A DNA stretch of 30,598 bases. It comes from Clostridia bacterium (GTDB lineage: Bacteria > Bacillota_A > Clostridia > Monoglobales > Monoglobaceae). Where the stretch lies: assembly GCA_017436135.1 (NCBI GenBank), contig JAFSDQ010000003.1, forward strand, positions 1 to 30,598, given 5' to 3'. Of the stretch, positions 8,331 through 17,827 are shown in pieces. The translations under genes were made by a program, and so were the position numbers. The notes under the pieces were generated by a model, which had not been told where the DNA came from, made no database searches, and saw only the letters and a program-made list of their open reading frames with translations. The number at the start of each line of letters is the position of its first letter. Positions within the stretch are counted from its first letter, which is position 1.

Positions 8331-8404
8331 TGTATATATGTGTTTAATTATTTTTCTGTTGTGTTTAATAAATTTCATTCGCCGAACCCTGTTGCGCGTG
8401 CCCT

Positions 8405-8556
8405 GCCTCCTTCTTTGAGGGAGGTGGCAAGCCGATAGGTTTGCCGGTGGGAGTGTGTAAATCTATTTCACATCTCCTCCCACCGTCTACGACGGTCCCC
8501 CCTCCTCATTGAGGAGGGCTTTTTGCGGGAGGGGGCGGAACCCCTCCCCTGCAATT
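8405..8556. repeat. Dispersed cassette A plus hairpin module, copy 2
   Basis: Positions 8405-8524 repeat 45-165 with few differences, and 8526-8556 repeats the module found at 1-31. The second stem is GCAAGCC/GGTTTGC around GATA (8427-8444), with a G-T pair replacing the A-T pair of the other copy. The array ends exactly at the stop codon of the gene at 8557, as the partial copy at 290-336 ends at the stop of 340. The boundary between repeat and gene end is therefore conserved. Confidence 0.85.
8500..8524 (+). terminator. Terminator-like hairpin at end of repeat A copy 2
   Basis: An 8-bp perfect stem (CCCTCCTC at 8500-8507, GAGGAGGG at 8511-8518) is followed by C and five T residues. It faces rightward, against the surrounding genes, and is the counterpart of 140-165. 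Confidence 0.5.
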
Positions 8557-11500
8557 TTATTCAAATACTATCTTATCGAAGTTACCCGATTTACTTGCAT
8601 ACTTTCCGTCAGGCTCTATAAATGTAACATATATATCATACTTGCCTGCCTTCAAAGGCTTCTTGAGTTCTACCTCAATGTCTTGCCATTGGCTCCAGCC
8701 TGTGTCAAGACTCTTGAACTCCGCAATAGGTTCTGCCTTTTCAGAGCCTATTCTGATCTGTACGCTCTGTCCTGCGTAGCTTCCTGCAGTACAATGATTT
8801 ACTTTTATCTTTGTTGCGTCCTGATTGAGTTCCCATCCTGCATATACAAAGGTTGTTCCGGGCCATGTATTGTTTACAAAGTAGAAGCTCTCGCCAGCGA
8901 TGATGGCTTCCTTTTCTTCAGGCGGGAATTCGCCATCGGGTGATGGCATAACATTGGTGAAATTTTCAAAATGAAGCGTTCTGCCCTCTCTCATAATCAT
9001 ATCCTGATTTGCAAACTTGATGTACCAGAGGTTAAGCGTCTTATTTGCAGCTGCAGGGTCATCATCAAAGAAGGTTATATACAAATCATGCTTTCCTGCG
9101 GGTATCACCTTGTCAAGCTTTATCTGTACATCTGTCCACTGACTCCAGCCCGGCTCGCCTGAAATAAACTCGCCTGCAGGCTCTGCATCAACAGAGTCTA
9201 TTCTTATCTGCATCTTCTGTCCGCCGTAGCCTGCGCCTGTGCAGTAGTTAATCGTTGCAATATCGCTATCTTCCTCGAAGTTTACTCCCTCGTATAAGAA
9301 GTAGCTGCCACCCCATGTATTGTTTACAAACGGGTTAACGTAGTCTGTTCCTACTCCGAATTTTGCCTCGGGTGCAAACTCGCTATTCGGACATTCAACA
9401 TAATCAAAAGCACCGCCGTAAATCATATTCTTACCACTCTTTGAGGTGGAGCCTGCACTCTGCATCGGCGAAAGCTTGATTCCGCATATATCTATGGGTG
9501 TTTCCCCGTATGACATTCTGATATACACATCATGTACGCCGGGTGTACCGATTATCTGCTTTCTTACTGTATCTCTCTCGTCCTTGTCACGGCATCGGAA
9601 GTAAACATTACCGCTGTCATACTTCTTATCTCCGTCAAGGTCGTCTATAATTATCTCGAATTTAGGTGATGCAACATACTTGTCGCCCATAATATAGACG
9701 TCAACCTCGTTTCTGCCTTCACCAAAGTCAACTGCGGATATCTTTACCCATTCGCCAACGGTGTCAAGTCTTGCTCTGTCCCCAAGGAATTCTGCACCAT
9801 CGCTAATCTCGCTGTCAGCAGTAACCTCGTAATAATTCTCCCATGTTCCGATTGTGGGGTCTTCGCTCATAATTCTGTCATAGTTCTTGGTGTACGGCTC
9901 TCTGCCGATGGTGCTTCCCGCATCAAACATCATTCCGTAGGGGTAGTCCTCGGGCACAAGTCCGTCTCTGCCGCCCTGTACCGCACGAACAACGGCTGAA
10001 TTCTCCCATACGTCACACTGTCCCTCTGTGCCCGGGCTCAAATGTGTGAATGTGTACGGCAACGTTGTGAACTTTACGCCCGGTTCTGTACAGAATACCA
10101 AATTGTTATATGTGTCGATATTTATCGTACCACCATCGTGGTAAATACCAAAGGAGTAAGGCCATGTTTCTTCATAGTTGACATATACAAAGTTGTTGTT
10201 CATCTGGGTCTTCTTTCTCTGGTTACCGTGGTCTGTCATATAGGTATATACAACACCTGTGTCAAGAGAGGTAAGCATACCGTTATGGAAGTCATTATAT
10301 GCAACCTCATAGGGAATCATTGCCCATTCACCGTTATAAGCGGGTCTTGTGGTCTGCAACGGCGAACGTCCGCTGTTATATGCGGTGTTACCTACGATTA
10401 CCATACCGCCTCTGGGACTTGCGGCGCCCTTCCATGCCTCACCGTTAAAGTTAAGTCCTGCAACGTAGCTACCCATATATCCGCAGTTTTTAATTAAATT
10501 ATTCTCGATATATGTATAGCAGCCAACACCATAGATTGCAGCAGCTGCCGCCTCGTCAAAGATGTTGTTTACAAATATATTGTCATATCCGCCTACATAG
10601 AGACCAACTTCACCACGGGCAGGTGCACCGTTGGGGTCTGTTACATTAGCATCATCAATAAATCCTGAATGTTGGTCCATGCTCCATGTGTAGTGGTTGT
10701 TGTACCTAATATTACAATCCTTTACCACACAAAGCTCACTATTGTTAAGACGCATACTTCCGCCTATTGTTTCAAAGCCTCTGAACTGTACACACTTGTT
10801 ATCGGGAATGTCAACGCAGAGCTGTCTTGCCTTTACCTCAACAGTAAGGTCATCAACTGTTGTTCCTTCGGGGGGCATCATAAAGATTGTACCATTCTCT
10901 ATTACCCATTCCCCGGGGAGGTCAATTGCGTCTATATCACCGCAAAGGTAACCCCAACGAATCTGGGGGTTTCCTTCCTTGGCATCCCAATAGATTGTAC
11001 CATGTTCCCCAAGCTCAAGCTCACCGGGCTTTGAATGCTTTACCTTGGCAAAGCTGATTGCATAAGCCATACCACGAAGGGTAATATACCTTGCGCCGTC
11101 CCATGTACCCTCGGGCTGGTCTAAAAGCTCTTCATTCGCAACATGAAGGGGGTTATCCATATCAACAGTCAAGGGTGCCGCAACAGGCCAGTTGTCAGAG
11201 AGAGGCTCTGCCACATCACCTATATCAATTGCGGGGCCGTTTGGATAGCGTGCCTCGGGGATTGTGACATTGTTAAAGAATACCTGATTTTTACCAAAGC
11301 CCATATCTTCACTGGGAATGCTTGCAGCAACAAGGTTTTCCCCATAGGTAATAAAGTTTGATACCGGCTCTGCTGCAGAGATTATAACCTTCTCGCCCTC
11401 TGCCGCCTTGAATACAATAGGAGCTGTAGGCGTACCGTTATTCTTAACAGTAACGGTTTCTCTGTAGGTACCCTCTTTTACGATAACAGTGTCACCTGCT

Positions 11501-12585
11501 TGTGCAACCTGTCCTGCCTTGGAAATCGTAAGAAAGGGGGCATCTATGGTTCCCGGGTTGCTGTCACTTGCGTTACCGCTCTTTGCAACGTACCATGTCT
11601 TGCCCTCTGTGTCGCTTGGCATCATTTCTGCAAACTTTTCGTCAATATATTTGTTTACAGCTGTACTATCATCAAGATAGTCTGCAACATAGTACTTGTT
11701 GTCATCAATTGCAATCATTCCGTCCTTATAGCCAACAACTCTGCCATAGAACTCTGCAATATATCTTACAGGAAGATATGTTTTACCGTTCTGGTAACGA
11801 ACTACATTCTCAACAGGTGTCTTTACACCCTCTTTATTAAGATAGTAGGAAAAGCCCTCTGTAAACACAAGCTCGTCAGAGCCCTCACGCAGAAGTACAT
11901 ACTTTTTGTCGGGTAAATCCTCGAAGTAAAGACTGAGTGCCCTCGCCAATGTGTGTATTGGAAGATATACGCTTCCGTCTATGTAGATAGGCGTTGCGGA
12001 CATATCGTCAAGGTCGATATAACGTCTTCCGCTGTTTACAAGCATCATGGGGCTGTCCGTTCTCATAATGGTTGCTTTCTGAATCATAAACTCTTCATCA
12101 GAAATTGCCATCTGCTTTTCGCCATTTGCATAGCCACTCTTTTCAGGGGCAAGCTTAAAGGAAACCCTCTCAAGCTTTACACCCGTATCTGAAGAAAATG
12201 TGTAAACCTTTTCTCCTATTCTTTCAACTACAGGCATCTTGTAGGTCACCATATCCATATCTTCTTCGGGCTGAATTACATAACTCTGTGCGCCGTCAAA
12301 AACCGTAACAGGTGCCGGTGTGCCGGAATATACCAGCTCGATGTTGTCTGAATTAAAGGGAAGGTAAAAAGCAAAGGTCGCTGACCCTCCTGCCTTTAAA
12401 TCAAGCTGTCCGCCTGTCATTTTTGCATTGCTGCTCTCGCTTAAATACTTATCTGTCATATCATAGGTGTTAGGTCCATGGTTGTAAATCAGCAATGCCG
12501 CACCAAAGGCAGTTTGAGTAAGTCCTGAAAATACAGTAGCGATAAGCGTAAATGCTAAAATTAAACTTAAAAATCGTCTTTTCAT
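8557..12585 (-). CDS. Secreted beta-helix protein with CuAO-N-like domain and CBM6-like modules (copy 1)
   Basis: This protein of 1342 residues has a signal peptide (MKRRFLSLILAFTLIATVFS). A beta-sandwich (about 30-150) is followed by a copper-amine-oxidase N-terminal-like domain (about 180-290; VNSGRRYIDLDD, VYLPIHTLARAL, KTYLPVRYIAEFYG). A large right-handed parallel beta-helix (about 325-890) starts with YVAKSGNASDSNPG. Three beta-sandwiches follow at about 910-1040, 1055-1192 and 1208-1342. The last two have CBM6 hallmarks (MQIRID/VQIRIG, GWSQW, AGKHDLYITF). The helix contains EARYPNG, MLTSLDTGV and GIYHDGG, conserved in the paralogue, but I cannot assign a CAZy family. A polysaccharide lyase or beta-helix glycosidase is likely. 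AAGGAGG lies 5 bases before the ATG. Confidence 0.85.
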   Translation of the reverse strand: MKRRFLSLILAFTLIATVFSGLTQTAFGAALLIYNHGPNTYDMTDKYLSESSNAKMTGGQLDLKAGGSATFAFYLPFNSDNIELVYSGTPAPVTVFDGAQSYVIQPEEDMDMVTYKMPVVERIGEKVYTFSSDTGVKLERVSFKLAPEKSGYANGEKQMAISDEEFMIQKATIMRTDSPMMLVNSGRRYIDLDDMSATPIYIDGSVYLPIHTLARALSLYFEDLPDKKYVLLREGSDELVFTEGFSYYLNKEGVKTPVENVVRYQNGKTYLPVRYIAEFYGRVVGYKDGMIAIDDNKYYVADYLDDSTAVNKYIDEKFAEMMPSDTEGKTWYVAKSGNASDSNPGTIDAPFLTISKAGQVAQAGDTVIVKEGTYRETVTVKNNGTPTAPIVFKAAEGEKVIISAAEPVSNFITYGENLVAASIPSEDMGFGKNQVFFNNVTIPEARYPNGPAIDIGDVAEPLSDNWPVAAPLTVDMDNPLHVANEELLDQPEGTWDGARYITLRGMAYAISFAKVKHSKPGELELGEHGTIYWDAKEGNPQIRWGYLCGDIDAIDLPGEWVIENGTIFMMPPEGTTVDDLTVEVKARQLCVDIPDNKCVQFRGFETIGGSMRLNNSELCVVKDCNIRYNNHYTWSMDQHSGFIDDANVTDPNGAPARGEVGLYVGGYDNIFVNNIFDEAAAAAIYGVGCYTYIENNLIKNCGYMGSYVAGLNFNGEAWKGAASPRGGMVIVGNTAYNSGRSPLQTTRPAYNGEWAMIPYEVAYNDFHNGMLTSLDTGVVYTYMTDHGNQRKKTQMNNNFVYVNYEETWPYSFGIYHDGGTINIDTYNNLVFCTEPGVKFTTLPYTFTHLSPGTEGQCDVWENSAVVRAVQGGRDGLVPEDYPYGMMFDAGSTIGREPYTKNYDRIMSEDPTIGTWENYYEVTADSEISDGAEFLGDRARLDTVGEWVKISAVDFGEGRNEVDVYIMGDKYVASPKFEIIIDDLDGDKKYDSGNVYFRCRDKDERDTVRKQIIGTPGVHDVYIRMSYGETPIDICGIKLSPMQSAGSTSKSGKNMIYGGAFDYVECPNSEFAPEAKFGVGTDYVNPFVNNTWGGSYFLYEGVNFEEDSDIATINYCTGAGYGGQKMQIRIDSVDAEPAGEFISGEPGWSQWTDVQIKLDKVIPAGKHDLYITFFDDDPAAANKTLNLWYIKFANQDMIMREGRTLHFENFTNVMPSPDGEFPPEEKEAIIAGESFYFVNNTWPGTTFVYAGWELNQDATKIKVNHCTAGSYAGQSVQIRIGSEKAEPIAEFKSLDTGWSQWQDIEVELKKPLKAGKYDIYVTFIEPDGKYASKSGNFDKIVFE

Positions 12586-12639
12586 ATTTGCCTCCTTGTG
12601 TTTATAGTTTGTTTATATATGTTTAATAATTTTTCGTAT

Positions 12640-12669
12640 AATATATAATTAGGAAGAAACTCGTACCAA
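12640..12669 (-). promoter_or_regulatory. Possible promoter of the beta-helix gene copy 1
   Basis: On the minus strand TTGGTA (12664-12669) and TATATT (12640-12645) are separated by 18 bases, about 55 bases upstream of the start codon at 12585. The surrounding DNA is AT-rich and gives other weak matches, so the assignment is tentative. Confidence 0.35.
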
Positions 12670-12693
12670 AATTACTTTCTTTCCATCACGGGT

Positions 12694-15600
12694 TTAATTG
12701 TAAAATTCAAACCAATGCAGATTTGATGTATATGTGCCTTTAAATGTAAGATATACTGTGTGCTTACCCGCCGTAATCTTTGAAATGTCTATAACATTGT
12801 CACTGTAAGTAAACCATTGAGTTATATCTTCAGTCAGGGTTGTGTGCAAAATATTTACCACACCCACAGGCTGTGCCGTCTTGCTGTCAATGCGAATCTC
12901 CATCTTAAGATTGTATTTAGCAGGGTCCGCAGGATAGCAGATGCTTGCTTTAAATTTTGTTACATCCTCACTGAAGGTCACATCCTCGTAAACAATGGTT
13001 GTTCCGTTATATGTGGAATTTACAATGGGATTAAGCGACCCATCAGGGGTGTTATAGCTACGTTTGGGCGGAGCTGCTGTATTCTCGTCTTCATAATAGC
13101 TGAAGAAACCGCCGTAAACACGCTCTGCATAAAGCGGCTCGGGGACGAGCTCGCCATCACAGGCTTTTATTCCTGCAATTCTGATGCTCTTTGAGTTAAC
13201 AGCTTTAATATAAACTGTTTGCTCTCCCCTGACATAAGAAATCGGTGTTTCATATATATCTATAACGTCTTTTCTTTCTGCATTTGTAAGAATTGTCTTG
13301 GTGTATTTTTTGCCCGTTTCTATATCATCGCCGATTATTATCTCAACTGTATCGCCTGCTTCTTTAGCAACATTGTACTTATCCTGATAATATTCAATCG
13401 CCAGCTTATAGACTTTTTCTTCGCCAAAGTCTACATTTGCAAACTTAACATATTCGCCCGCCTGGTCAAGTAGTGCCGCACCATTCTCATCAAGAGTGGT
13501 GCCGTGTAGCTCAACATTACTGTCGCTTGCTTTAAATATTCCCGAAGAATATGTTTTTGCACCCGAGATGTTGTTGAAGTTTACCAGATATTCCTCATCT
13601 GTGAATGCGCCCGCATAAAATGGCTTTTGATGTGGGTAATCCTTTGCCTCAAGTTGGTCGATGTCAGAAATTCCACCCTGGATTTTTACGTTATTCCAAT
13701 TGGGACAATACGCAATCGATGAACGGGTTATCGTACCTGCATCATTTTTGTGAACCGCCGTCTGGGTGTACACCATATTGTGAGTAAAGCCTTTGTTTGG
13801 GTCTATGCTGAAAACTATGTTTGAATAGGTGTCAATGTTTTCAGCAGAGCCATCATGGTATATTCCCATAGAATAGGGATTTGTCTGCTCTGTTGTAGTA
13901 TATACAAGATTGTGATGCATCTTGGTAAACAGCTTTTCGTTACCCATCATTACCTCGTATTCGTAGGTAACACCTGTGTCGAGAGATGTCAGCATCGCAT
14001 CGTGGAAATCGTTGTATGCAATATCCTCAGGCAGATAGGGCCACATATCTCCTCCTGCAGGTCTGGTATGCTGCATTGCCGAGCGACCCGTATTATAAAC
14101 TGTGTTATGGTATATAAAATGGCCGCCGCGCTTGGCTGTCTTATTATTATCTTTCCATTTCTCACCTGTAAAGTAGAGTCCTGCAACGTAGCTTCCCATA
14201 TATCCGCAATCCTTGATAAGATTGTTTTCTATATAGGCATAATAGCCAACTCCGTAGATTGCAGCGGCAGCCGCATGGTCAAAGGTGTTATTTATTATTG
14301 TATTATCTCTGCCGCCAAGATAAATTCCAACCTCACCTCTTGAGGGTGCACCTTTGGGGTCTTTTGTTATATCGCTATAATCAGCAGGGTTAGTATCAAT
14401 AAAGCCTGTATGCTGGTCCTTACTCCATGTGTAGTGGTTGAGGTATTTCATATTCATACCGTCAAGAGTACACATTTCGCTGTTGTTCATTTTGATACTG
14501 CCGCCTATAGTGCTGAAGCCTTCCAACTTGACAAACTTACTGTTTTCCAGGTCTGCCACAAGCTGATTTGACTTAATCTCAACAGATAATCCGTTTCCGC
14601 TGACTCCCTGCGGGGGAATTATGTACAGATATCCGTCTTCTATAAACCATTCATCATAGGTATCAAGGGCAGCTCTGTGACCACTTAAATATCCGTAAGT
14701 CCATATATCCTGTCTGTCCGCATCCCAATAATATTTTGAAGTAGAATTAGAGTCAAGCATCAAATATCCGTCATGAGAGCTTGCCACCTTTGCCATATTC
14801 AAGGTGTAGCCATACTCTCTCATTATAACAAGGGTTGCACCTGTCCAGTCTGTGCCATCCTTGAGCAAAGTGTCGCTCACCACCTTGTAGATGTTTCCCT
14901 TTTCTGTTTTGAAATCACCTTTAGCCGGCCAAAGCTTTGACAAAGGTTCATTCTTGTCGCCCATTTCTATTGCAGGGCCGTTGGGATATCTTGCCTCAAT
15001 CAAAGATTCATTATTATAGAAAACCTGATTTCTGCCATCTCCAAGGCTGACAAAGCCTTGGGGCAGAGGCGCCTTGTAGATATCAAGCCCACCCGATGTC
15101 TTTCTGTCAAAAACAAAACCGCTTACTGTCTTTGTTGCAGAAATTACAGTATTTTCATTTTCTGCCTTGAACACAATGGGCTTTGTAGCCGTTCCGTTAT
15201 TTTGAGGAGAGAGAACCTCTTTATATACACCCTCTCCCACGATAACCGTGTCACCGGCTTGTGCAACGGCAGCCGCCTTTGCCAAAGTCTTATAGGGACT
15301 TCCGCTTGTGCCGGGGTTGCTGTCGCTGGCATTTGAGGTTTGTGCTACATAAATTTCCTTTCCCGTTGTTTCGTCAGGATAAAAGGGTTTGAACTGATTA
15401 CGTACATAATTAAGCATTGTGTCATCGTTCAAAATTTTTGAAACCGTAAACTTATCGTCTATTGCAATTATTCCGTCCCTGTAGCCTACTGTTTTTCCCA
15501 GCGCCTCACCGAAAAATCTTACAGGGAGGTATGCTTTTCCGTCCTTATAAAGCACAACATTGTTTATGTTGCTGGTTTCCACATTGTACTCTTCTTGGTA

Positions 15601-16320
15601 GGCTGCAGTCCTGTAAAATACAAACTCTTTATCATCACTGCGCAGAAGAATATAATCCCTCTCCGGCATATCCTCTAAATACATACCAAAGGCTCTCGCC
15701 AGACTATGTGCAGGAAGATATATACTGCCCTTAAAGTTTTCGGGAATTTCCTTGGGGTTATCGTTATTGATATAACGGCGGCTGCCGTTTACCATAATGA
15801 TACTCGCCTTTGTATCCATCAGAACAGTGCTCTGAATGGCTTCCTCTTCTTTAGTCAAATTGCAGTAAATCTTATTATAAGAGGTTGTTTTTATCTTCTC
15901 TTTGTTAAGAGTTATTTTTGTAATCACACAAGCGCCGTCTGCGGAGATGGTAAAAACCCTCTCTCCTTTTCTCTCTGTTATATCAAAGGGAATATTTATT
16001 GTATCAGCACTTGCAGTCAAGGTTGCTTCTATCTCTTTGCCCTCGTCTGTAGTAATGGTCAAAGAGGTATCAGCCTGTGCCGTATACGAAACATCTGCCG
16101 ACACGGTATTAAATGGAAGATAAAAATCGTATATTACACTTCCGGCACCCGAAAAGGTTACCTGATTTCCGTTTGTCGTTGCACCATTTTTGTAGGTTAT
16201 GTACTTGCCCTCCATATCGTAGGTTATTGGTCCAACATTATAGTCGTAGTATGAGGCAAAAGCCTGGGTCATACTGAAAATCATTGCAAGTACCAGCAAT
16301 AAAGAAACTATTTTTTTCAT
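12694..16320 (-). CDS. Secreted beta-helix protein with CuAO-N-like domain and CBM6-like modules (copy 2)
   Basis: This paralogue of the gene at 8557 has about 1208 residues. The start is placed at the second of two adjacent ATGs because GGAG lies 6 bases upstream and the signal peptide (MKKIVSLLLVLAMIFSM) begins there. Starts further upstream add only charged residues. Order: beta-sandwich (about 25-150), CuAO-N-like domain (about 177-288; GSIYLPAHSLARAF, KAYLPVRFFGEALG), right-handed beta-helix (about 318-880), and two CBM6-like sandwiches (about 920-1053 and 1065-1208). It has one sandwich fewer than its neighbour. EARYPNG, MLTSLDTGV and GIYHDGS match the paralogue, marking the probable active face. 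Export and polysaccharide cleavage are inferred from architecture. The exact substrate is unknown. Confidence 0.85.
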   Translation of the reverse strand: MKKIVSLLLVLAMIFSMTQAFASYYDYNVGPITYDMEGKYITYKNGATTNGNQVTFSGAGSVIYDFYLPFNTVSADVSYTAQADTSLTITTDEGKEIEATLTASADTINIPFDITERKGERVFTISADGACVITKITLNKEKIKTTSYNKIYCNLTKEEEAIQSTVLMDTKASIIMVNGSRRYINNDNPKEIPENFKGSIYLPAHSLARAFGMYLEDMPERDYILLRSDDKEFVFYRTAAYQEEYNVETSNINNVVLYKDGKAYLPVRFFGEALGKTVGYRDGIIAIDDKFTVSKILNDDTMLNYVRNQFKPFYPDETTGKEIYVAQTSNASDSNPGTSGSPYKTLAKAAAVAQAGDTVIVGEGVYKEVLSPQNNGTATKPIVFKAENENTVISATKTVSGFVFDRKTSGGLDIYKAPLPQGFVSLGDGRNQVFYNNESLIEARYPNGPAIEMGDKNEPLSKLWPAKGDFKTEKGNIYKVVSDTLLKDGTDWTGATLVIMREYGYTLNMAKVASSHDGYLMLDSNSTSKYYWDADRQDIWTYGYLSGHRAALDTYDEWFIEDGYLYIIPPQGVSGNGLSVEIKSNQLVADLENSKFVKLEGFSTIGGSIKMNNSEMCTLDGMNMKYLNHYTWSKDQHTGFIDTNPADYSDITKDPKGAPSRGEVGIYLGGRDNTIINNTFDHAAAAAIYGVGYYAYIENNLIKDCGYMGSYVAGLYFTGEKWKDNNKTAKRGGHFIYHNTVYNTGRSAMQHTRPAGGDMWPYLPEDIAYNDFHDAMLTSLDTGVTYEYEVMMGNEKLFTKMHHNLVYTTTEQTNPYSMGIYHDGSAENIDTYSNIVFSIDPNKGFTHNMVYTQTAVHKNDAGTITRSSIAYCPNWNNVKIQGGISDIDQLEAKDYPHQKPFYAGAFTDEEYLVNFNNISGAKTYSSGIFKASDSNVELHGTTLDENGAALLDQAGEYVKFANVDFGEEKVYKLAIEYYQDKYNVAKEAGDTVEIIIGDDIETGKKYTKTILTNAERKDVIDIYETPISYVRGEQTVYIKAVNSKSIRIAGIKACDGELVPEPLYAERVYGGFFSYYEDENTAAPPKRSYNTPDGSLNPIVNSTYNGTTIVYEDVTFSEDVTKFKASICYPADPAKYNLKMEIRIDSKTAQPVGVVNILHTTLTEDITQWFTYSDNVIDISKITAGKHTVYLTFKGTYTSNLHWFEFYN

Positions 16321-16380
16321 CATTTTCTCCATTTCCCGTTTTGCATAAAGCAATCGCGGTAACTAATAAAATAATATTTG

Positions 16381-16406
16381 TTTGTCATATGTAATCATAT
16401 GACAAA
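16381..16406. promoter_or_regulatory. Perfect palindrome, candidate operator
   Basis: An 11-bp perfect inverted repeat has arms TTTGTCATATG and CATATGACAAA with a TAAT spacer. It lies about 60-75 bases upstream of the RBS of the beta-helix gene copy 2 and just past the stop of the dehydratase-like gene. Its symmetry and length fit a dimeric repressor site (LacI, GntR or similar). The regulator is not in this window. Confidence 0.45.
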
Positions 16407-16422
16407 AGGGGTACCCCTTTTG
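16403..16422 (-). terminator. Palindromic stem after the dehydratase-like gene
   Basis: A perfect 20-bp palindrome has arms CAAAAGGGGT and ACCCCTTTTG. Read leftward it forms an A-run, GC stem and T-run about 14 bases after the stop at 16436, as expected of an intrinsic terminator that also works in the other direction. It overlaps the neighbouring palindrome by 4 bases, so it may have a second role. Confidence 0.5.
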
Positions 16423-16435
16423 ATTTATTATTGTT

Positions 16436-17776
16436 TTAGCTCCAGGTTCTGTCGTTTGCCCACTCATTATCCCATTGAGTTGTGGGGAGCCAAGCGCCCT
16501 CTGCCTTTTCGTGGAGATGCTCTGCTATGAGATTTTCGTTAAGAGCCTCTATGCCAAGACCGGGAGTATCGGGTACATTTGCAAAGCCATCCTTGATAAG
16601 GGGATTTTCAATTCCCAGCGCCAAATCATTCCACCATGAAACCTCGCTTGAATGAAATTCAACTGCAAGCACATTTTGTACTGCTGCTGCCGCATGAATT
16701 GCAGCCATACAAGCAACAGGGCTCTCTGCCATATGTATTGCCATTGCAACGCCATGCTTATCGCACATATCCCCGAGCTTCTTCATTTCAAGCAAGCCGC
16801 CTACTGTCAAAATGTCGGGGTGAACAACCGAAACGCCGCCCCCTGCCATCAAAGGCTCAAAATTCTCTGCAAGATAAATATCCTCACCTGTGCAAACAGG
16901 AACTCTGCAGTTGTTTGCAATCTTCTCAAAATGCTTTGTGTAATGCCAGGGAGCAATATCCTCAATCCAGGCAATGTTATACTTTTCAAGCCTTTTTGCA
17001 AACATAATGCAATCTTCTATACAAATATGACCGAAGTGGTCAATTGCAAGAGGCACTTCATAGCCGATAACTTCTCTTACCTCTTTAACATAGTTTTCAA
17101 GATAATCCATTCCCTTTTGTGTAAGGTGGATGCCTGTTGCGTGATGAGGAATGGTAAATACTTCGTAATTTTTACCAAGCATCATATCTCTGTCTATAGA
17201 GCCCTTCTGATGATTGATTGCTTTCATGGAATACTTCTTGATATCCTCAAGAAAACCGAGAGGCGCATTGAGACAGCCGGGCTCGTCAAGCATAAGCTCT
17301 ATACCAAGGTCCATCTTAAGGAATGTAAACCCTGCATCTATTCTCTTCTGCAAAGCCTTACCCATGTCTGTTCCTGTATGCTTACCGTCAACATCTGTAT
17401 CACAGTACATACGAACCTTATCCCTGAACTTACCACCCAAAAGCTGGTATGCAGGTACGCCATACGCCTTTCCTGCCAAATCCCAAAGGGCAATCTCTAT
17501 ACCGGATACGCCGCCGCCCTGTCTGGAGTGTCCGCCGAACTGCTTAATTCTTCTGAATATCTTATCCACATTACAGGGGTTTTCGCCCACAATCTTGCTT
17601 TTAAGCATAAGCGCATAGGTTGCACTGGACGCATCACGAACTTCGCCATAACCAACTATACCCTGGTTGGTCATAACCTTAAGCAAAATGCAATGCTTTG
17701 GTGCACCATCTATTTCTGCCACACGCAAGTCTGTTATTTTTAATTCTGATGGTTTTGAGTTTGTGTTAATAGCCAT
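16436..17776 (-). CDS. Enolase-superfamily (mandelate racemase subgroup) sugar-acid dehydratase-like enzyme
   Basis: A protein of about 446 residues with the N-terminal capping domain and C-terminal barrel of the MR/MLE family. The metal ligands are visible as Asp in AIDHFGH (near 245), Glu in WIEDIAPW (near 271) and Glu in TGEDIY (near 297). The acid/base residues appear as Lys in FLKMDLG (near 153), the Asp-His pair in HPDILTVGG (near 321) and AIHMAESP (near 348), and Glu in AVEFHSS (near 373). This set is that of acid-sugar dehydratases. KxD replaces the more usual KxK, and the Lys-to-first-Asp distance is long (about 90 residues). The substrate cannot be read from sequence. The adjacent secreted beta-helix proteins suggest a uronate- or aldonate-derived acid. 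An upstream ATG at 17812 was rejected because it lacks an RBS and sits at the predicted transcript start. Confidence 0.85.
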   Translation of the reverse strand: MAINTNSKPSELKITDLRVAEIDGAPKHCILLKVMTNQGIVGYGEVRDASSATYALMLKSKIVGENPCNVDKIFRRIKQFGGHSRQGGGVSGIEIALWDLAGKAYGVPAYQLLGGKFRDKVRMYCDTDVDGKHTGTDMGKALQKRIDAGFTFLKMDLGIELMLDEPGCLNAPLGFLEDIKKYSMKAINHQKGSIDRDMMLGKNYEVFTIPHHATGIHLTQKGMDYLENYVKEVREVIGYEVPLAIDHFGHICIEDCIMFAKRLEKYNIAWIEDIAPWHYTKHFEKIANNCRVPVCTGEDIYLAENFEPLMAGGGVSVVHPDILTVGGLLEMKKLGDMCDKHGVAMAIHMAESPVACMAAIHAAAAVQNVLAVEFHSSEVSWWNDLALGIENPLIKDGFANVPDTPGLGIEALNENLIAEHLHEKAEGAWLPTTQWDNEWANDRTWS

Positions 17777-17827
17777 TTTAGAATACTCTCTCCTCTGTAT
17801 TTGTATTTTCATAATTATCTATCATAC

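Noticed and set aside
8500..8524. Terminator for the beta-helix gene ending at 8557
   Set aside because: The T-run lies on the plus strand. Read leftward the stem is preceded by A residues and lacks a following T-run.
925..16320. Cellulosome or sortase attachment of the secreted proteins
   Set aside because: I looked for dockerin, SLH and LPXTG signatures in the four secreted proteins and saw none.
16652..17743. Long rightward open frame (363 codons) opposite the dehydratase-like gene
   Set aside because: It is antisense to a gene with all catalytic residues of its family. The translation is rich in Cys, His and Asn with no recognisable domain. It arises from the codon bias of the real gene.
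17777..17812. Upstream ATG for the dehydratase-like gene
   Set aside because: It has no RBS and sits within about ten bases of the predicted transcription start, whereas the ATG at 17776 has AGAGGAG upstream and yields the usual family N-terminus.
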